The translations under genes and the position numbers were made by a program. Below, in pieces: positions 8,263-17,185 of a stretch of 64,000 nt of DNA. Location: contig NZ_JBHTIK010000007.1 in assembly GCF_042676985.1 (NCBI RefSeq), positions 16,059-80,058 on the forward strand, in the 5' to 3' direction. Every line of letters starts with the position of its first letter. Position 1 is the first letter of the stretch. The stretch comes from Sphingosinicella xenopeptidilytica. GTDB lineage: Bacteria > Pseudomonadota > Alphaproteobacteria > Sphingomonadales > Sphingomonadaceae. The notes below the pieces were generated by a model. That model made no database searches. It worked only from the letters and a program-made list of their open reading frames with translations, and was not told where the DNA came from.

Positions 8263-9432
8263 TTACAGGGGCAGGCCTACATAGTTCTCGGCGATCGCGG
8301 TCTGCGCGGCCTTGCTGCTCGCGATGTAATCGAGTTCGGCGTGCTGGATTCGCCGATCGAAGGCGCTGTCGTCCGGGAAATTGTGCATGAGCTTGGTGAG
8401 GAACCAGCTGAACCTCTCGGATTTCCATACCCGTGCCAGTGCCCGGTCCGGGTAAAGCGCGAGCGCGGCTTCCTGTCCGTGGCGGAAAAAGTCGGTGAGC
8501 GCGCTGGCGAGGTAAGTGACGTCGGAGGCCGCGAGGTTGAGGCCCTTGGCGCCCGTCGGCGGGACGATATGGGCCGCGTCCCCGGCAAGGAACAGGTTGC
8601 CGTGCCGCATGGGTTCGAACACGAAGCTGCGCAGCGGCGCGATTGATTTTTCGATGGCGGGGCCGCGTGTCATGCCCGCCGCCGCGTCCGGGCCGAGCCG
8701 GATCGCGAGCTCATCCCAGACCCGGTCGTCCGGCCAGTCCTCGAGATTGGTGTCGGACGGCACCTGCACATAGTAGCGGCTGCGGGCCTCCGATCGCATG
8801 GAGGCCAGCGCGAAGCCGTTCGCATGATTGGCATAGATGAGTTCGGGATCGCATGGCGGCACGTCGGCAAGGATGCCGAGCCAGCCGAACGGATACACCT
8901 TCTCGAAGCTGCGTCCGGCGCCTGCGGGAATCGCCCGGCGGCACACCCCGTGGAAGCCGTCGCATCCGATGATGAAGCGGCTCTCCAGCATCGCCGCGGA
9001 CCCGTTCCGATGAAACGTCAGGCGGGGCGCAGCCGTCTCGATGTCGTGAAGCGAGACATCTGCGGCCTCATAAAGAATCTCGAGGCCCCGCTGCGGCGCG
9101 GCGTCCATCAGATCGCGCGTCAACTCGGTCTGCCCGTAAACCGTCACATGCTTGCCGGTGAGCGCAGCAATATCGATCCGGATCGACCGCGCGCCATAGG
9201 AAAGGTGGAACCCTTCATGCCGCAGCCCCTCGATCTTGAGCCGCTGGTCGAGACCCAGTTGACGCATGATATCGGTCGTCGTGGTTTCCAGAACCCCCGC
9301 CCGAATGCGCGACAGAACATGCGCCGCAGATTGCCTCTCCACGATGACGACGGCGATCCCCGCCGCGCAAAGCAGATGCCCGAGCAGCAAGCCCGCCGGC
9401 CCGGCGCCGACGATCGCGACATCCGTTTTCAT
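8263..9432 (-). CDS. pobA: 4-hydroxybenzoate 3-monooxygenase
   Basis: 389-residue flavoprotein hydroxylase, the usual length for PobA, which converts 4-hydroxybenzoate to protocatechuate with NADPH and oxygen. An N-terminal FAD Rossmann motif (GAGPAG at about 8-13), the mid-protein GCDGFHG motif and the C-terminal GDAAHIVPPTGAKGLNLA motif are all present. The start overlaps the stop of the upstream dipeptidase gene by four bases (ATGA), so it is the last gene of a leftward operon with a RidA-like protein and an M19 dipeptidase. No pobR or protocatechuate ring-cleavage gene is in the window. Confidence 0.95.
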   Translation of the reverse strand: MKTDVAIVGAGPAGLLLGHLLCAAGIAVVIVERQSAAHVLSRIRAGVLETTTTDIMRQLGLDQRLKIEGLRHEGFHLSYGARSIRIDIAALTGKHVTVYGQTELTRDLMDAAPQRGLEILYEAADVSLHDIETAAPRLTFHRNGSAAMLESRFIIGCDGFHGVCRRAIPAGAGRSFEKVYPFGWLGILADVPPCDPELIYANHANGFALASMRSEARSRYYVQVPSDTNLEDWPDDRVWDELAIRLGPDAAAGMTRGPAIEKSIAPLRSFVFEPMRHGNLFLAGDAAHIVPPTGAKGLNLAASDVTYLASALTDFFRHGQEAALALYPDRALARVWKSERFSWFLTKLMHNFPDDSAFDRRIQHAELDYIASSKAAQTAIAENYVGLPL

Positions 9433-10574
9433 CGCTTCCCCCGCTCTGCGGTCTGGGCCTCCATCAGACGAAGCGCATTCCCGCCCATGACCTTGGCGGT
9501 CTCCACCGCGCTCATGCCCCTTGCGAGCAGTGCCGCCGGGATCAGGGGCCATTGCCGGTAATCGGTGAAGACCGGGCGGTAGTTGGCATCCATGTCGGTC
9601 CCGATAGCAACATGATCGATGCCGACCGTATCGACGAGCCGCAGGATCGATTCGATCCAGTCTTCGAAACTGGACTGATTGATGCCCGAGGGAACCGAAC
9701 CGATGACGCCGCCCGTCTCGGCGACGATCCGCGCGTGATCCGGGGTCACGAGACGCGGATGCGGCGGTGCATTCCTGGCCGTCACATTGCTGTGGGAGAG
9801 CAGAAGCGGGCGCTCGGTGATGGCCGCAACATCACGCGTGACGGCGAGGGTCGCGTGCGCGACATCGACGATGATGCCTGTGCGGTTCATCTCGCGTACG
9901 ATGTCGCGGCCGAGCGGCGTGAGGCCGCCATGCACATCGGTTTCGGTCTGGATGTCGCCGATCTGGTTGACGTGATAGTGAACGATCGTGATCGACCGCA
10001 CACCGTCGGCATAGGCCTGCGCCACGCGGTCGAGTCGGTCTTCGATGAAGTCGCCGCCTTCGATGGCAAAAGTCGCGGCCACCGCGCGGCGCTCATGCGC
10101 TTCTGCGATGGATCGGACACTGCGGCCGTCGACCGTACCCCCCGATGCAACGAGCGCCTTCAGCGTTCCGATCTGCCGCGTGTAGTCGGCCCAGGCCTCG
10201 CCCGGCTGGAAATCCCGTGTGGCGTGAAGGCCGCGCTCGGGCGTGAATTCCAGCAGCGACATGTCGGCGACGCCGGAGAAGAAGCCGCAACTCACTTGCC
10301 CGTCGCGCATTGCCGCAGCGGCTTCGATCTCGAATGGTGCGCCGTAGGCCTGCAACCGTGGTGACGGCATGGTCACGCCGCGCAGGAAGAAGCGGCCGGG
10401 GTGGGCGTGCACGTCTACGGAAACATGGTCGCGAAGGAAGGCGCGGCCCGCCTCGATCTGATCCGGGCTCAGCGTTGTGCTGCTGGCGCGGCCGGTCGCG
10501 GGAAACACGGTTCCGGCGGCCGCTAGACTCTGCAGTGCGCGGCGACGCGTCCATCCGTGGTCGTCACTCTTCAT
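9429..10574 (-). CDS. Membrane dipeptidase (M19), Tat-exported
   Basis: 381-residue zinc dipeptidase of the renal/microsomal type. The N-terminus carries a twin-arginine signal (TRRRALQSLAAAG). Metal-site segments are visible in order: DVHAHPG, EGGDF, VDVAHATL, SHSN and IGTDMD. Family members cleave dipeptides, often with a D-residue at the C-terminal side. The gene overlaps the upstream RidA-like gene by 11 bases and the downstream pobA by 4, so translation is likely coupled. Why a dipeptidase sits with PobA is not obvious. One guess is hydrolysis of an aminoacyl or amide conjugate of an aromatic acid. Confidence 0.92.
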   Translation of the reverse strand: MKSDDHGWTRRRALQSLAAAGTVFPATGRASSTTLSPDQIEAGRAFLRDHVSVDVHAHPGRFFLRGVTMPSPRLQAYGAPFEIEAAAAMRDGQVSCGFFSGVADMSLLEFTPERGLHATRDFQPGEAWADYTRQIGTLKALVASGGTVDGRSVRSIAEAHERRAVAATFAIEGGDFIEDRLDRVAQAYADGVRSITIVHYHVNQIGDIQTETDVHGGLTPLGRDIVREMNRTGIIVDVAHATLAVTRDVAAITERPLLLSHSNVTARNAPPHPRLVTPDHARIVAETGGVIGSVPSGINQSSFEDWIESILRLVDTVGIDHVAIGTDMDANYRPVFTDYRQWPLIPAALLARGMSAVETAKVMGGNALRLMEAQTAERGKR

Positions 10575-11016
10575 GTGTGGTTCCGTTCTTCGGCGAGGCC
10601 GAAATCTGCGCGGTGCATTCGATTTCCACAGCGGCGCCCAATGCCAGACCATTGGTGCCAAACGCACTGCGCGCGGGAAGCGGCGCTTCGCCGAAATAGG
10701 CGAGATAGACGGCGTTGAATTCAGACCAGCGGGAGATGTCGGCCAGCATCACCACGCATTTGACGAGGTCGCCGAAGCCGAGCCCGTGCCGGGCCAGGAT
10801 CGCGCCGATATTGCCCATTGCTTGCCGCGCTTCCGCCGGCAAGCCGCCCGGCACCAGCCCGGAGCCATCGGGCGCGGTGCCAAGCTGACCCGAGAGAAAC
10901 AGGATATCCCCGGCCCGAACGGCCTCGCGAAACGGCGGCGAGGTCGTGGCAGCGGCCGTGCTGATCGGCGCAGCGAGTACGGCGGTAACGAGAAGAAGCG
11001 TGTGTATGGCGCGCAT
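10564..11016 (-). CDS. Exported RidA/YjgF/Rid-family protein
   Basis: 150-residue member of the Rid superfamily. A signal peptide (LLLVTAVLAAPISTAAA) precedes the Rid fold, which shows the SGQLG strand near residue 43 and the C-terminal VEIECTAQI strand where the catalytic Arg (of family motif xxxExxAR or xxIECxA) lies. The usual Arg105-type deaminase residue is not clear, so activity is uncertain. Cytoplasmic RidA lacks a signal peptide, so this is a secreted Rid subgroup. It heads the leftward ridA-like/dipeptidase/pobA operon and its promoter faces the esterase gene at 11105. Confidence 0.85.
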   Translation of the reverse strand: MRAIHTLLLVTAVLAAPISTAAATTSPPFREAVRAGDILFLSGQLGTAPDGSGLVPGGLPAEARQAMGNIGAILARHGLGFGDLVKCVVMLADISRWSEFNAVYLAYFGEAPLPARSAFGTNGLALGAAVEIECTAQISASPKNGTTHEE

Positions 11017-11036
11017 ATCGAATCCTTGTGATTGAT

Positions 11037-11066
11037 TATGATTGAAATAGATCGAAAAATAGTCAA
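11037..11066. promoter_or_regulatory. Candidate operator in the ridA-like/esterase divergent region
   Basis: A 30-base stretch that matches the sequence at 26555-26584 at 21 of 30 positions, including the starts TATGAT and the central ATCGAAAA. Both copies contain two ATYGAA units with start points 10 bases apart, as expected for a protein reading one face of the helix. The DeoR-family regulator at 16124-16909 is the obvious candidate binder; this is inferred. Confidence 0.4.
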
Positions 11067-11104
11067 GGTGCTGATTGCGATCTGGTCTCGGGGGAGGAGA
11101 AATC

Positions 11105-12091
11105 ATGCAGCATGGTCCGGAAGTCTCGGACGCCGACTGGGATGACCGCCTCGATCCCGACCTCGTTCCGATCGTGCTCGCGGCGCGGGAAAAGATGGCG
11201 CTGCGGCCGCCGCTCCATTCCGTGACACCGGAGCAGATGCGCGTGCGTGCCAAGGCGGAGTTCGTGCCGTGGAATGCGGATCCGGTTGAGTTGCGCCGTG
11301 TTACGGATTTCACGCTCCCGGCCGCGTCGGGAGCAAAAGCGATTCCGGTTCGTCTCTACGAACCGGACAGCCGCGACAGTGATGGGTGTGTCGTGCATTT
11401 CCATGGCGGCGGCTGGACGATCGGGGATCTCGATCTCGAGGATGCGCCGCTGCGCTGGATGGCGCGCGCGGGGCGTTTCGCGGTGCTCTCGATCGATTAT
11501 CGCCTCGCGCCCGAACATCGATTTCCTGCGGCGCTGGAAGATGGAGAAGCCGTCTTTCGTCTCATGGGAACGATAGGGACGCCGGTGGATGCAGACCCGG
11601 ATCGTATCGTGCTTTCGGGCATGTCCGCCGGCGCCAATATTGCGCTTGGAACGGCGCTGAGACTCCGGGATGCCGGTGGGCGGCAGCCGTGCGGCCTCGC
11701 CCTGCAGTATGGCGCCTATTCGGATCAGGAGACGACATCGTCCGTGCGCTGTTTCGGCAACGGGCGCTATGGGCTTTCGCTCGCTTCGATGCGCTATTTC
11801 TGGGAGAATTATGCCGGACCTGCGGATGGCCCGAGGCATCCGCACGCTGTTCCGCTCAAGGCCGATCTTGCCGGCCTGCCGCCCGTTTTCATGAATCACG
11901 CAGGCATGGACGTGCTTGCAGACGACAGTCTTCTGCTCGCGGAAGCGCTTGGCAAGGCCGGCGTTTTGGTGGAGCACAAGGCCTATGCAGGCGCGATCCA
12001 CGGCTTCACGCAGTACGTCAAGATCTCGCGCCTTGCGCAAACCGCGCTTGAAGAGACGGCGGCGGCGATTGCGGTCATGCTGAAGCGATGA
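11105..12091 (+). CDS. Alpha/beta hydrolase, HSL (hormone-sensitive lipase) family esterase
   Basis: 328-residue cytoplasmic esterase with no signal peptide. The oxyanion motif HFHGGGW is at about 98-104, the nucleophile elbow is GMSAG (variant of GDSAG), and the catalytic Asp and His are in MDVLADDS and AIHGF near the C-terminus. The start ATG follows a strong GGGGAGGAG site. Its last four bases overlap the GH78 rhamnosidase start (ATGA), so it probably de-esterifies acylated rhamnosides before or together with glycoside cleavage. Substrate assignment is inferred from this coupling. Confidence 0.9.
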   Translation: MQHGPEVSDADWDDRLDPDLVPIVLAAREKMALRPPLHSVTPEQMRVRAKAEFVPWNADPVELRRVTDFTLPAASGAKAIPVRLYEPDSRDSDGCVVHFHGGGWTIGDLDLEDAPLRWMARAGRFAVLSIDYRLAPEHRFPAALEDGEAVFRLMGTIGTPVDADPDRIVLSGMSAGANIALGTALRLRDAGGRQPCGLALQYGAYSDQETTSSVRCFGNGRYGLSLASMRYFWENYAGPADGPRHPHAVPLKADLAGLPPVFMNHAGMDVLADDSLLLAEALGKAGVLVEHKAYAGAIHGFTQYVKISRLAQTALEETAAAIAVMLKR

Positions 12092-14631
12092 CGCCGAACT
12101 TCATCTGGCTTGCCGACCAGCCCGTCCGTCACGCAGCGGGGTTCACGACGCTGCGCGGAACGCCGACGCGGCGCGAGGACGAAGGCGTCAATCGCTGGGT
12201 TCTCGCGCGAGGCGTCCTTGATGCGCCCGAAGATCTGACAGGCGCGGAGTTGCGGGTGCTCGTCGACGGGCGCTATCGGCTGTGGCTGAACGGCAGGCCG
12301 ATTGCGCGCGGCCCCGTTCGCTTCAATCCGGCGTATCCCCGCTACGACGCAATCGATGTGTCCGATGCGCTCTTGCCGGGCGCGAACATCGTGGCCGTGC
12401 TTGTGCATGTGCCGGGCATCGACCTCGCGTGGTATGAAACCGTGCGCGGGCACTGGCAGCCTGTGTTCGGCGACGGTGCGCTGCATGTTTCGGCCTTGGG
12501 TCAGGCGGCGCAGCGCGAATGGTATGCCGCCGCGGATGAACGCTGGCGGATGACCGAAGCCGGCGCATGGCGCCGCGATGCGCCGCGTGCGGGGTGGGGC
12601 CAGGATTTCATTGAAGATTTCGATGCGCGGCTGCTCGATCCCGCATGGACGCAGCCGGGTTTTGATGACAGCGCATGGCCGCACGCGCACCTGATGATCG
12701 CGCATCCCGAGGGATCGGAGGCCGCGCGCGGTTGGGGGGAGGTGAGGCCGTTTCCTGCCATGCAGCGCTCGGAACTCGCGCAGCAACAGGAAACCGTCCA
12801 CGCCCCCACGCAGGTCGAATGGGTGCGCCCGGTGCTGCCGCGGCCCGATCTGCCGGTGAACCAGCGTCTTTACGAGGAGCAGCTGGAAGCCTCGGACCCC
12901 GCGCTGGTTTCGGATGCGCCCGCCATGCTTCGCGACGACGAGAGCCGCGCGCGCGTTTGGACGCACCCGGGGCGCGACACGGCGATCCTCGTGCGTTTCG
13001 ATCCGTATCATGCCGGGCGACCGTTCATCGAGATCGATGCGAAGGGCGGCGAAATCATCGAGGTCGCCGTCGCGGAAGCACTGCCGGGCGAGTATGGCCG
13101 GGGCAGGGTAGGCGACGGCCTGCGCTCGGAAGGCCACCTCGGCTGCGCGCATATCTTCCGCTACACGGCGCGCGCCGGACGCCAACGCTTCGAGCGGTTC
13201 AACTGGACGGCGGTGCGTGCCATGCAGGTCGTGGTCCGCAATGCGCCCGGCGGCGTGGATATCCTGCGCCTCGGATCGGTGGGCACGGATTATGCGGCCG
13301 ATGAAGCGGGCGCATTTTCCTGTTCGGACCCGTTTCTTGAGCGCCTGTGGCATGTGGGGCGCTATACGGTGCGCCAATGTATGCACGACGCCTGGGTGGA
13401 TTGCCCGGGCCGCGAGGCGCGCCAATGGGTGGGCGACGGGGTCGTGCAGTTCGATGTCGCCGCCGTTTCCATCGGCCCCTCCGTCTATCCGCTGCACCGG
13501 CAATTCCTGCTGCAGGCCGGCGAAAGTCAGCGCGGCGACGGGCTCGTTCGCATGTTCGCGCCCGGCGACAATCCGGCCGAAGCACTCACCATCCCCGACA
13601 ATTCGCTGCTCTGGCTGATCAGTGCCGAGCGCTATTTTCAGGAAAGCGGCGACGAGGCGACGATTGAAGCCCTGATGCCGGGGCTGGAGCGGGTGATGCA
13701 ATGGTGCGCCCGGCACCGCGGACCTTTGGGGCTGATTGCGCACGTTCCCCATTGGCATTTCATCGAATGGGCCGACATCGGCAGAAGCGGCGAGGCCTTT
13801 GCCTTCAATGCGCTTCAGGTCGGTGCACTGCGCGCGCTCGCGCGCATGGCACAGGCGACTGAGCGCCCCCGCCTCGCGGCGCGCTGCATTGAGATGGCAG
13901 ACATGACCGCGGTGGCGCTCGCCGCGCGCCACTGGAACGCGGCGCGGGGTGTCTATGTGGACTCCGTCGATCCGGATAGCGGCGTTCAGGGTTCGCGCAT
14001 TTCGCAGCACGCCAACGCTCTTGCCCTGCTGTTCGATATCGGGCCGCAGACGCGCTGGCCTCAAATCGTGGATGCGATAACCGACAGCGCGAAGCTGAAG
14101 CTGACGGCAGCGCCGCCGATCGTACCCGAAGGCGACCCTTTCGATCCCGACGTCGATATCGTTCGGGCCAACAGCTTCTTTCAGCATTTCGTCTATGCGG
14201 GTCTTGCCCGTGCGGGATGTTGGGCATGGGTGCTGAACGATCTGCGGCGCGGCTTTTCACCGATGCTGGAAACCGGCACGACCACGCTGTGGGAAAGCTT
14301 TCATCCGGGCGCGAGCCTTTGTCATGGTTTCTCGGCCACGGGCACGGCGCAGCTTTCGCGTCAGGCCCTCGGCGTGTCACCCATCGTGCCGGGTTATCGC
14401 ACGTTCGCTGTCGCGCCTGATGTCGCAGGTCTGAGTTCGGCATCCGGCGTCATCCCCACCGTGCAGGGACCGATCGCGGTCGCATGGCAGCGTGTGGAAG
14501 GACGGGTTGTCGTGGAGGTCTCGCATCCGGAAACGTGCACGCCGGGCCTTTCGGTGCCTGCGGGTTTCACGCTCGCTGAAAAGACCGATCGTCCCGGCAA
14601 ATTCCAGGCGATCCTGAACGCCGTCACCTGA
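12088..14631 (+). CDS. Alpha-L-rhamnosidase, GH78
   Basis: 847-residue glycoside hydrolase that removes terminal alpha-L-rhamnose. The N-terminal part has beta-sandwich domains with the IxRGPVRF segment. The (alpha/alpha)6 barrel contains VDCPGREARQWVGDG, in which Asp, Glu and Asp fall at offsets 0, 5 and 12, the spacing of the known GH78 acidic residues. TTLWESFHP supplies the later conserved Glu. No signal peptide is visible, so cleavage is probably cytoplasmic. It overlaps the upstream esterase gene by 4 bases. It is the key glycosidase of the surrounding rhamnose locus. Confidence 0.93.
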   Translation: MTPNFIWLADQPVRHAAGFTTLRGTPTRREDEGVNRWVLARGVLDAPEDLTGAELRVLVDGRYRLWLNGRPIARGPVRFNPAYPRYDAIDVSDALLPGANIVAVLVHVPGIDLAWYETVRGHWQPVFGDGALHVSALGQAAQREWYAAADERWRMTEAGAWRRDAPRAGWGQDFIEDFDARLLDPAWTQPGFDDSAWPHAHLMIAHPEGSEAARGWGEVRPFPAMQRSELAQQQETVHAPTQVEWVRPVLPRPDLPVNQRLYEEQLEASDPALVSDAPAMLRDDESRARVWTHPGRDTAILVRFDPYHAGRPFIEIDAKGGEIIEVAVAEALPGEYGRGRVGDGLRSEGHLGCAHIFRYTARAGRQRFERFNWTAVRAMQVVVRNAPGGVDILRLGSVGTDYAADEAGAFSCSDPFLERLWHVGRYTVRQCMHDAWVDCPGREARQWVGDGVVQFDVAAVSIGPSVYPLHRQFLLQAGESQRGDGLVRMFAPGDNPAEALTIPDNSLLWLISAERYFQESGDEATIEALMPGLERVMQWCARHRGPLGLIAHVPHWHFIEWADIGRSGEAFAFNALQVGALRALARMAQATERPRLAARCIEMADMTAVALAARHWNAARGVYVDSVDPDSGVQGSRISQHANALALLFDIGPQTRWPQIVDAITDSAKLKLTAAPPIVPEGDPFDPDVDIVRANSFFQHFVYAGLARAGCWAWVLNDLRRGFSPMLETGTTTLWESFHPGASLCHGFSATGTAQLSRQALGVSPIVPGYRTFAVAPDVAGLSSASGVIPTVQGPIAVAWQRVEGRVVVEVSHPETCTPGLSVPAGFTLAEKTDRPGKFQAILNAVT

Positions 14632-14644
14632 GCCGGTTAGCGGC

Positions 14645-16012
14645 TCAGGCCGTTTCCCTTGCCGCGCGCGCTGCCGATATGTTGCGCTTGAGTTCCTCGA
14701 AGCGCGCTTCGGTCAGCGGGTAGGCGCGCAGCACGAAGAAGGCGCAGACCCACAGCACGCACGGCACCAGCGTGTAGGACAGGCGAATGCCGAGCAGCGC
14801 GTTTTCACCCTGCGCGGCTGCGTCAGCACCCGCCACGAAGCCGAACGCTGAGAGGAAGAGCGACGCGATGAAGGCGCCCATCGCCATGCCGAGCTTGCGG
14901 CAAAGCAGCCACGTGCCGAAGATCGCGCCTTCACGGCGCTGCCCGGTGCGCTCTTCATCATATTCCACGGTATCGGGCACCATGGCATTCGGGCACAGCT
15001 GCGTTCCGCCATCGACGAGGCCGATCAGGAACAGCGCGACGAACAGCGCGGCCGGCAGGCCCGCGGGCATGAACAGCATGAGCAGGCTGAGCGTGGCGGC
15101 ACCGACGATGCCCGCGGCATAGGCTTTCTGTTTTCCGTACTGCGCGACGCGCACCCAGAACGGCGTCGCGACCATGGCGCCGACGGCCGATGTCGCGACC
15201 ATGGCGCCGACCAGTGCGGCATCGATCTTCATCACGAAGATGACGAGATAGATCAGCGTCGTGGCCGAGGCTCCAATCGCAAAATTCTGAAAAAGGAACG
15301 TGGTCCAGAGGATTAAGAAGGGCCGGTTTTCGCGCAGCGCGCGATACTCGGCGCGAAGGTCGAAGGGTTCCGCCGGCCGAACGATCTGCGGCGCGTCTCG
15401 CGTCGCGAAAAATGCCCAGAGACCGGAGAGCACCATATAGCCCCCTGCAACCATGCCCATGACGGCGAAGCCGTGCACGAGTGTCTCCTGGCTGTTGAAG
15501 AGGAGCGGCGCCGCAATCACGGCGACGAGGATGCCGATGCGCGCGGCGACCATCTTGAACCCGGTAAGGCGCGTGCGCACGCGATAGTCGGTCGTCATCT
15601 CGGCCGCCATCGACGAATAGGGCACGTCGTAGAAGGTGAAGGCCGTGCTGGTGAGCAGATAGAGCGCGATCACGTAAGCGATCTTCACACCCTCCGAAGC
15701 GTCCGCAGGCGCCTGGAAGAGAAACGCGAACATCACGCCGAAGGTCAGTCCGCCGACGAGAAGATAGGGTCTCCGGCGCCCCATGCGGCTTCGGGTCCGG
15801 TCGGAAATCGCGCCGACGAGCGGGTCGATCAGTGCATCCCACAGGCGGGGGATCAGAAGGGCAAGGCCGGCCCAGACCGGAGAGATGCCGAGCGCCTGCG
15901 TAAGGTAGAACAGCAGGTACGACATGGTGATGCCGATATATGTCGCGATGCCAAGCTCGCCGATGGCCCAGCCCACGCCGACACGCCTGGTAAGCCCACT
16001 TGCCGGATCCAT
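14645..16012 (-). CDS. GPH-family sugar:cation symporter (MFS)
   Basis: 455-residue inner-membrane transporter with about 12 hydrophobic helices, of the glycoside-pentoside-hexuronide type (MelB/XynP relatives). Family signs are the RLWDALIDPLVGAISDRT segment after helix 2 and the RRRPY loop that follows it. ATG 16012 is chosen over a TTG at 16018 because GGGGAGG lies 7 bases upstream. It likely imports rhamnosides or rhamnose across the inner membrane for the enzymes encoded on both sides. A promoter is visible just upstream (16062-16089). Confidence 0.92.
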   Translation of the reverse strand: MDPASGLTRRVGVGWAIGELGIATYIGITMSYLLFYLTQALGISPVWAGLALLIPRLWDALIDPLVGAISDRTRSRMGRRRPYLLVGGLTFGVMFAFLFQAPADASEGVKIAYVIALYLLTSTAFTFYDVPYSSMAAEMTTDYRVRTRLTGFKMVAARIGILVAVIAAPLLFNSQETLVHGFAVMGMVAGGYMVLSGLWAFFATRDAPQIVRPAEPFDLRAEYRALRENRPFLILWTTFLFQNFAIGASATTLIYLVIFVMKIDAALVGAMVATSAVGAMVATPFWVRVAQYGKQKAYAAGIVGAATLSLLMLFMPAGLPAALFVALFLIGLVDGGTQLCPNAMVPDTVEYDEERTGQRREGAIFGTWLLCRKLGMAMGAFIASLFLSAFGFVAGADAAAQGENALLGIRLSYTLVPCVLWVCAFFVLRAYPLTEARFEELKRNISAARAARETA

Positions 16013-16061
16013 CCCCAAACCTCCCCGGTGATCGCTGCCCCGTGGCCGATCTTATGGGTTC

Positions 16062-16089
16062 AGCATAGGGATCAATCAAAATGCGTCAA
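16062..16089 (-). promoter_or_regulatory. Sigma-70-like promoter of the symporter gene
   Basis: On the minus strand a TTGACG (-35) and a TATGCT (-10) are separated by 16 bases. The spacer holds TTTTGATTGATC, related to motifs upstream of other operons in the locus, so a repressor bound there would block the promoter. It sits about 50-80 bases before the symporter ATG. Confidence 0.5.
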
Positions 16090-16123
16090 GAATGATCAGA
16101 AAAGAGCGTGGAAATCGTCGGCG

Positions 16124-16909
16124 TTAATTGCTGGCTACGATCAGCTTGCCGACTTTCCGCTCGACCATCTGGGCTGTGATGTCGGTGATTCGGTCGTCGG
16201 TGATCAGCACGGCGATGTCCGCGAGGCTGCATACGGCATGGCCGGTCGGTGCTTCGAACTTGGAGGAATCGACGAGAATGACGAGTTCGTCGGCAAGGCC
16301 GATCAGCCGGCGTTCGGCCTGCACCAGAATAACATCGGTCTGCATGACGCCGTGGCTGCCGACCGAGGAGGCGCCCATGAACATGCGCGAGGCCCGGTAG
16401 CCTTCCGTGCCATCGGATTCATAAGGGGAAAGAATGATGTTCTGCTCGCGGAAAACCGTCCCCGCGGGCACGGAAATGCTGGTGTTCTGCTGCGGCAGGA
16501 GTGCCGACGCGATATGCAGCGAATTGGTGAGCACATGCAGGCTGAGCGGCGCGAGATAGGGGCACATCTGCAGCGTCGTCGAGCCGCCATCGATGATGAT
16601 CGAATCGCCGCTGCGGCAGAGCTGGGCCGCCGCCCGGCCGATCGCCTCTTTTGCCGGCCGGTTGCGGGAGAGGTTCTCGTGAAAGGGGACGCCGCGCAGG
16701 TGGCCGGTGTCCGGCTCCACATCCTCCGCGCGGGCAAGGCGCGCGCCGCCGCGTACGCGAATGATTCGGCCGCTGTTCTCGAGTTTTTCCAGATCGCGGC
16801 GAATGGTTGCCGGCGAGGCATCGATCCGTTTGTCGAGTTCGGGAAATGACACGAACCCACGCTCGACAAGCATTTCGATGATCAGCTGCTCGCGCTGTGC
16901 CGCGTGCAT
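16124..16909 (-). CDS. DeoR/GlpR-family transcriptional regulator
   Basis: 261-residue repressor-type regulator. The N-terminal helix-turn-helix (about 1-55) has the family recognition segment ASPATIRRDLEKLE. The C-terminal sugar-phosphate-binding domain has DGGSTT and the conserved VLTNS stretch, which resemble the DeoR C-terminal (isomerase-like) fold. Start 16909 follows GGGAGAG; a longer frame to 16972 lacks support. It lies between the symporter and the divergent TonB receptor of the rhamnose locus. It probably senses rhamnulose-1-P or a related sugar phosphate and represses the locus; the effector is inferred. Confidence 0.92.
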   Translation of the reverse strand: MHAAQREQLIIEMLVERGFVSFPELDKRIDASPATIRRDLEKLENSGRIIRVRGGARLARAEDVEPDTGHLRGVPFHENLSRNRPAKEAIGRAAAQLCRSGDSIIIDGGSTTLQMCPYLAPLSLHVLTNSLHIASALLPQQNTSISVPAGTVFREQNIILSPYESDGTEGYRASRMFMGASSVGSHGVMQTDVILVQAERRLIGLADELVILVDSSKFEAPTGHAVCSLADIAVLITDDRITDITAQMVERKVGKLIVASN

Positions 16910-17185
16910 TGCAAACTCTCCCGGTGTTCCCGCTTCATCTCGACCACAAATGATCGTGAAACAAGCCATCATGGCTCATTGTTATGGTTTAACCTGCATT
17001 TTCCGTCTTATTCAACGCATTAACGCGCAGCGGTGATATCCGCCAATCTGCCGAAATGACACAAAATGAAAATTTGAGGCTCGCAATGCGCATTTTCTCA
17101 TTGAAATAATCATTTTTTGTCATCATTAATGAGAATCGAAGATGCCGACAAAGGCATCCTTATTGATCCAAGGGGGAGAATGCCA
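16910..17185. promoter_or_regulatory. Divergent promoter region, DeoR regulator / TonB receptor
   Basis: 276-base intergenic stretch that is much more AT-rich than its neighbours. It carries several ATTGAA- and ATCGAA-like units (for example near 17100 and 17134) and repeated AATGA/TCATT words, which fit operator sites for the adjacent DeoR protein. AGGGGGAG at 17171-17178 is the ribosome site of the receptor gene. No small gene is evident. Confidence 0.4.

Noticed and set aside
11983..14187. 734-residue minus-strand frame opposite the GH78 gene
   Set aside because: Antisense shadow. The plus strand has the GH78 catalytic segment and a translationally coupled start.
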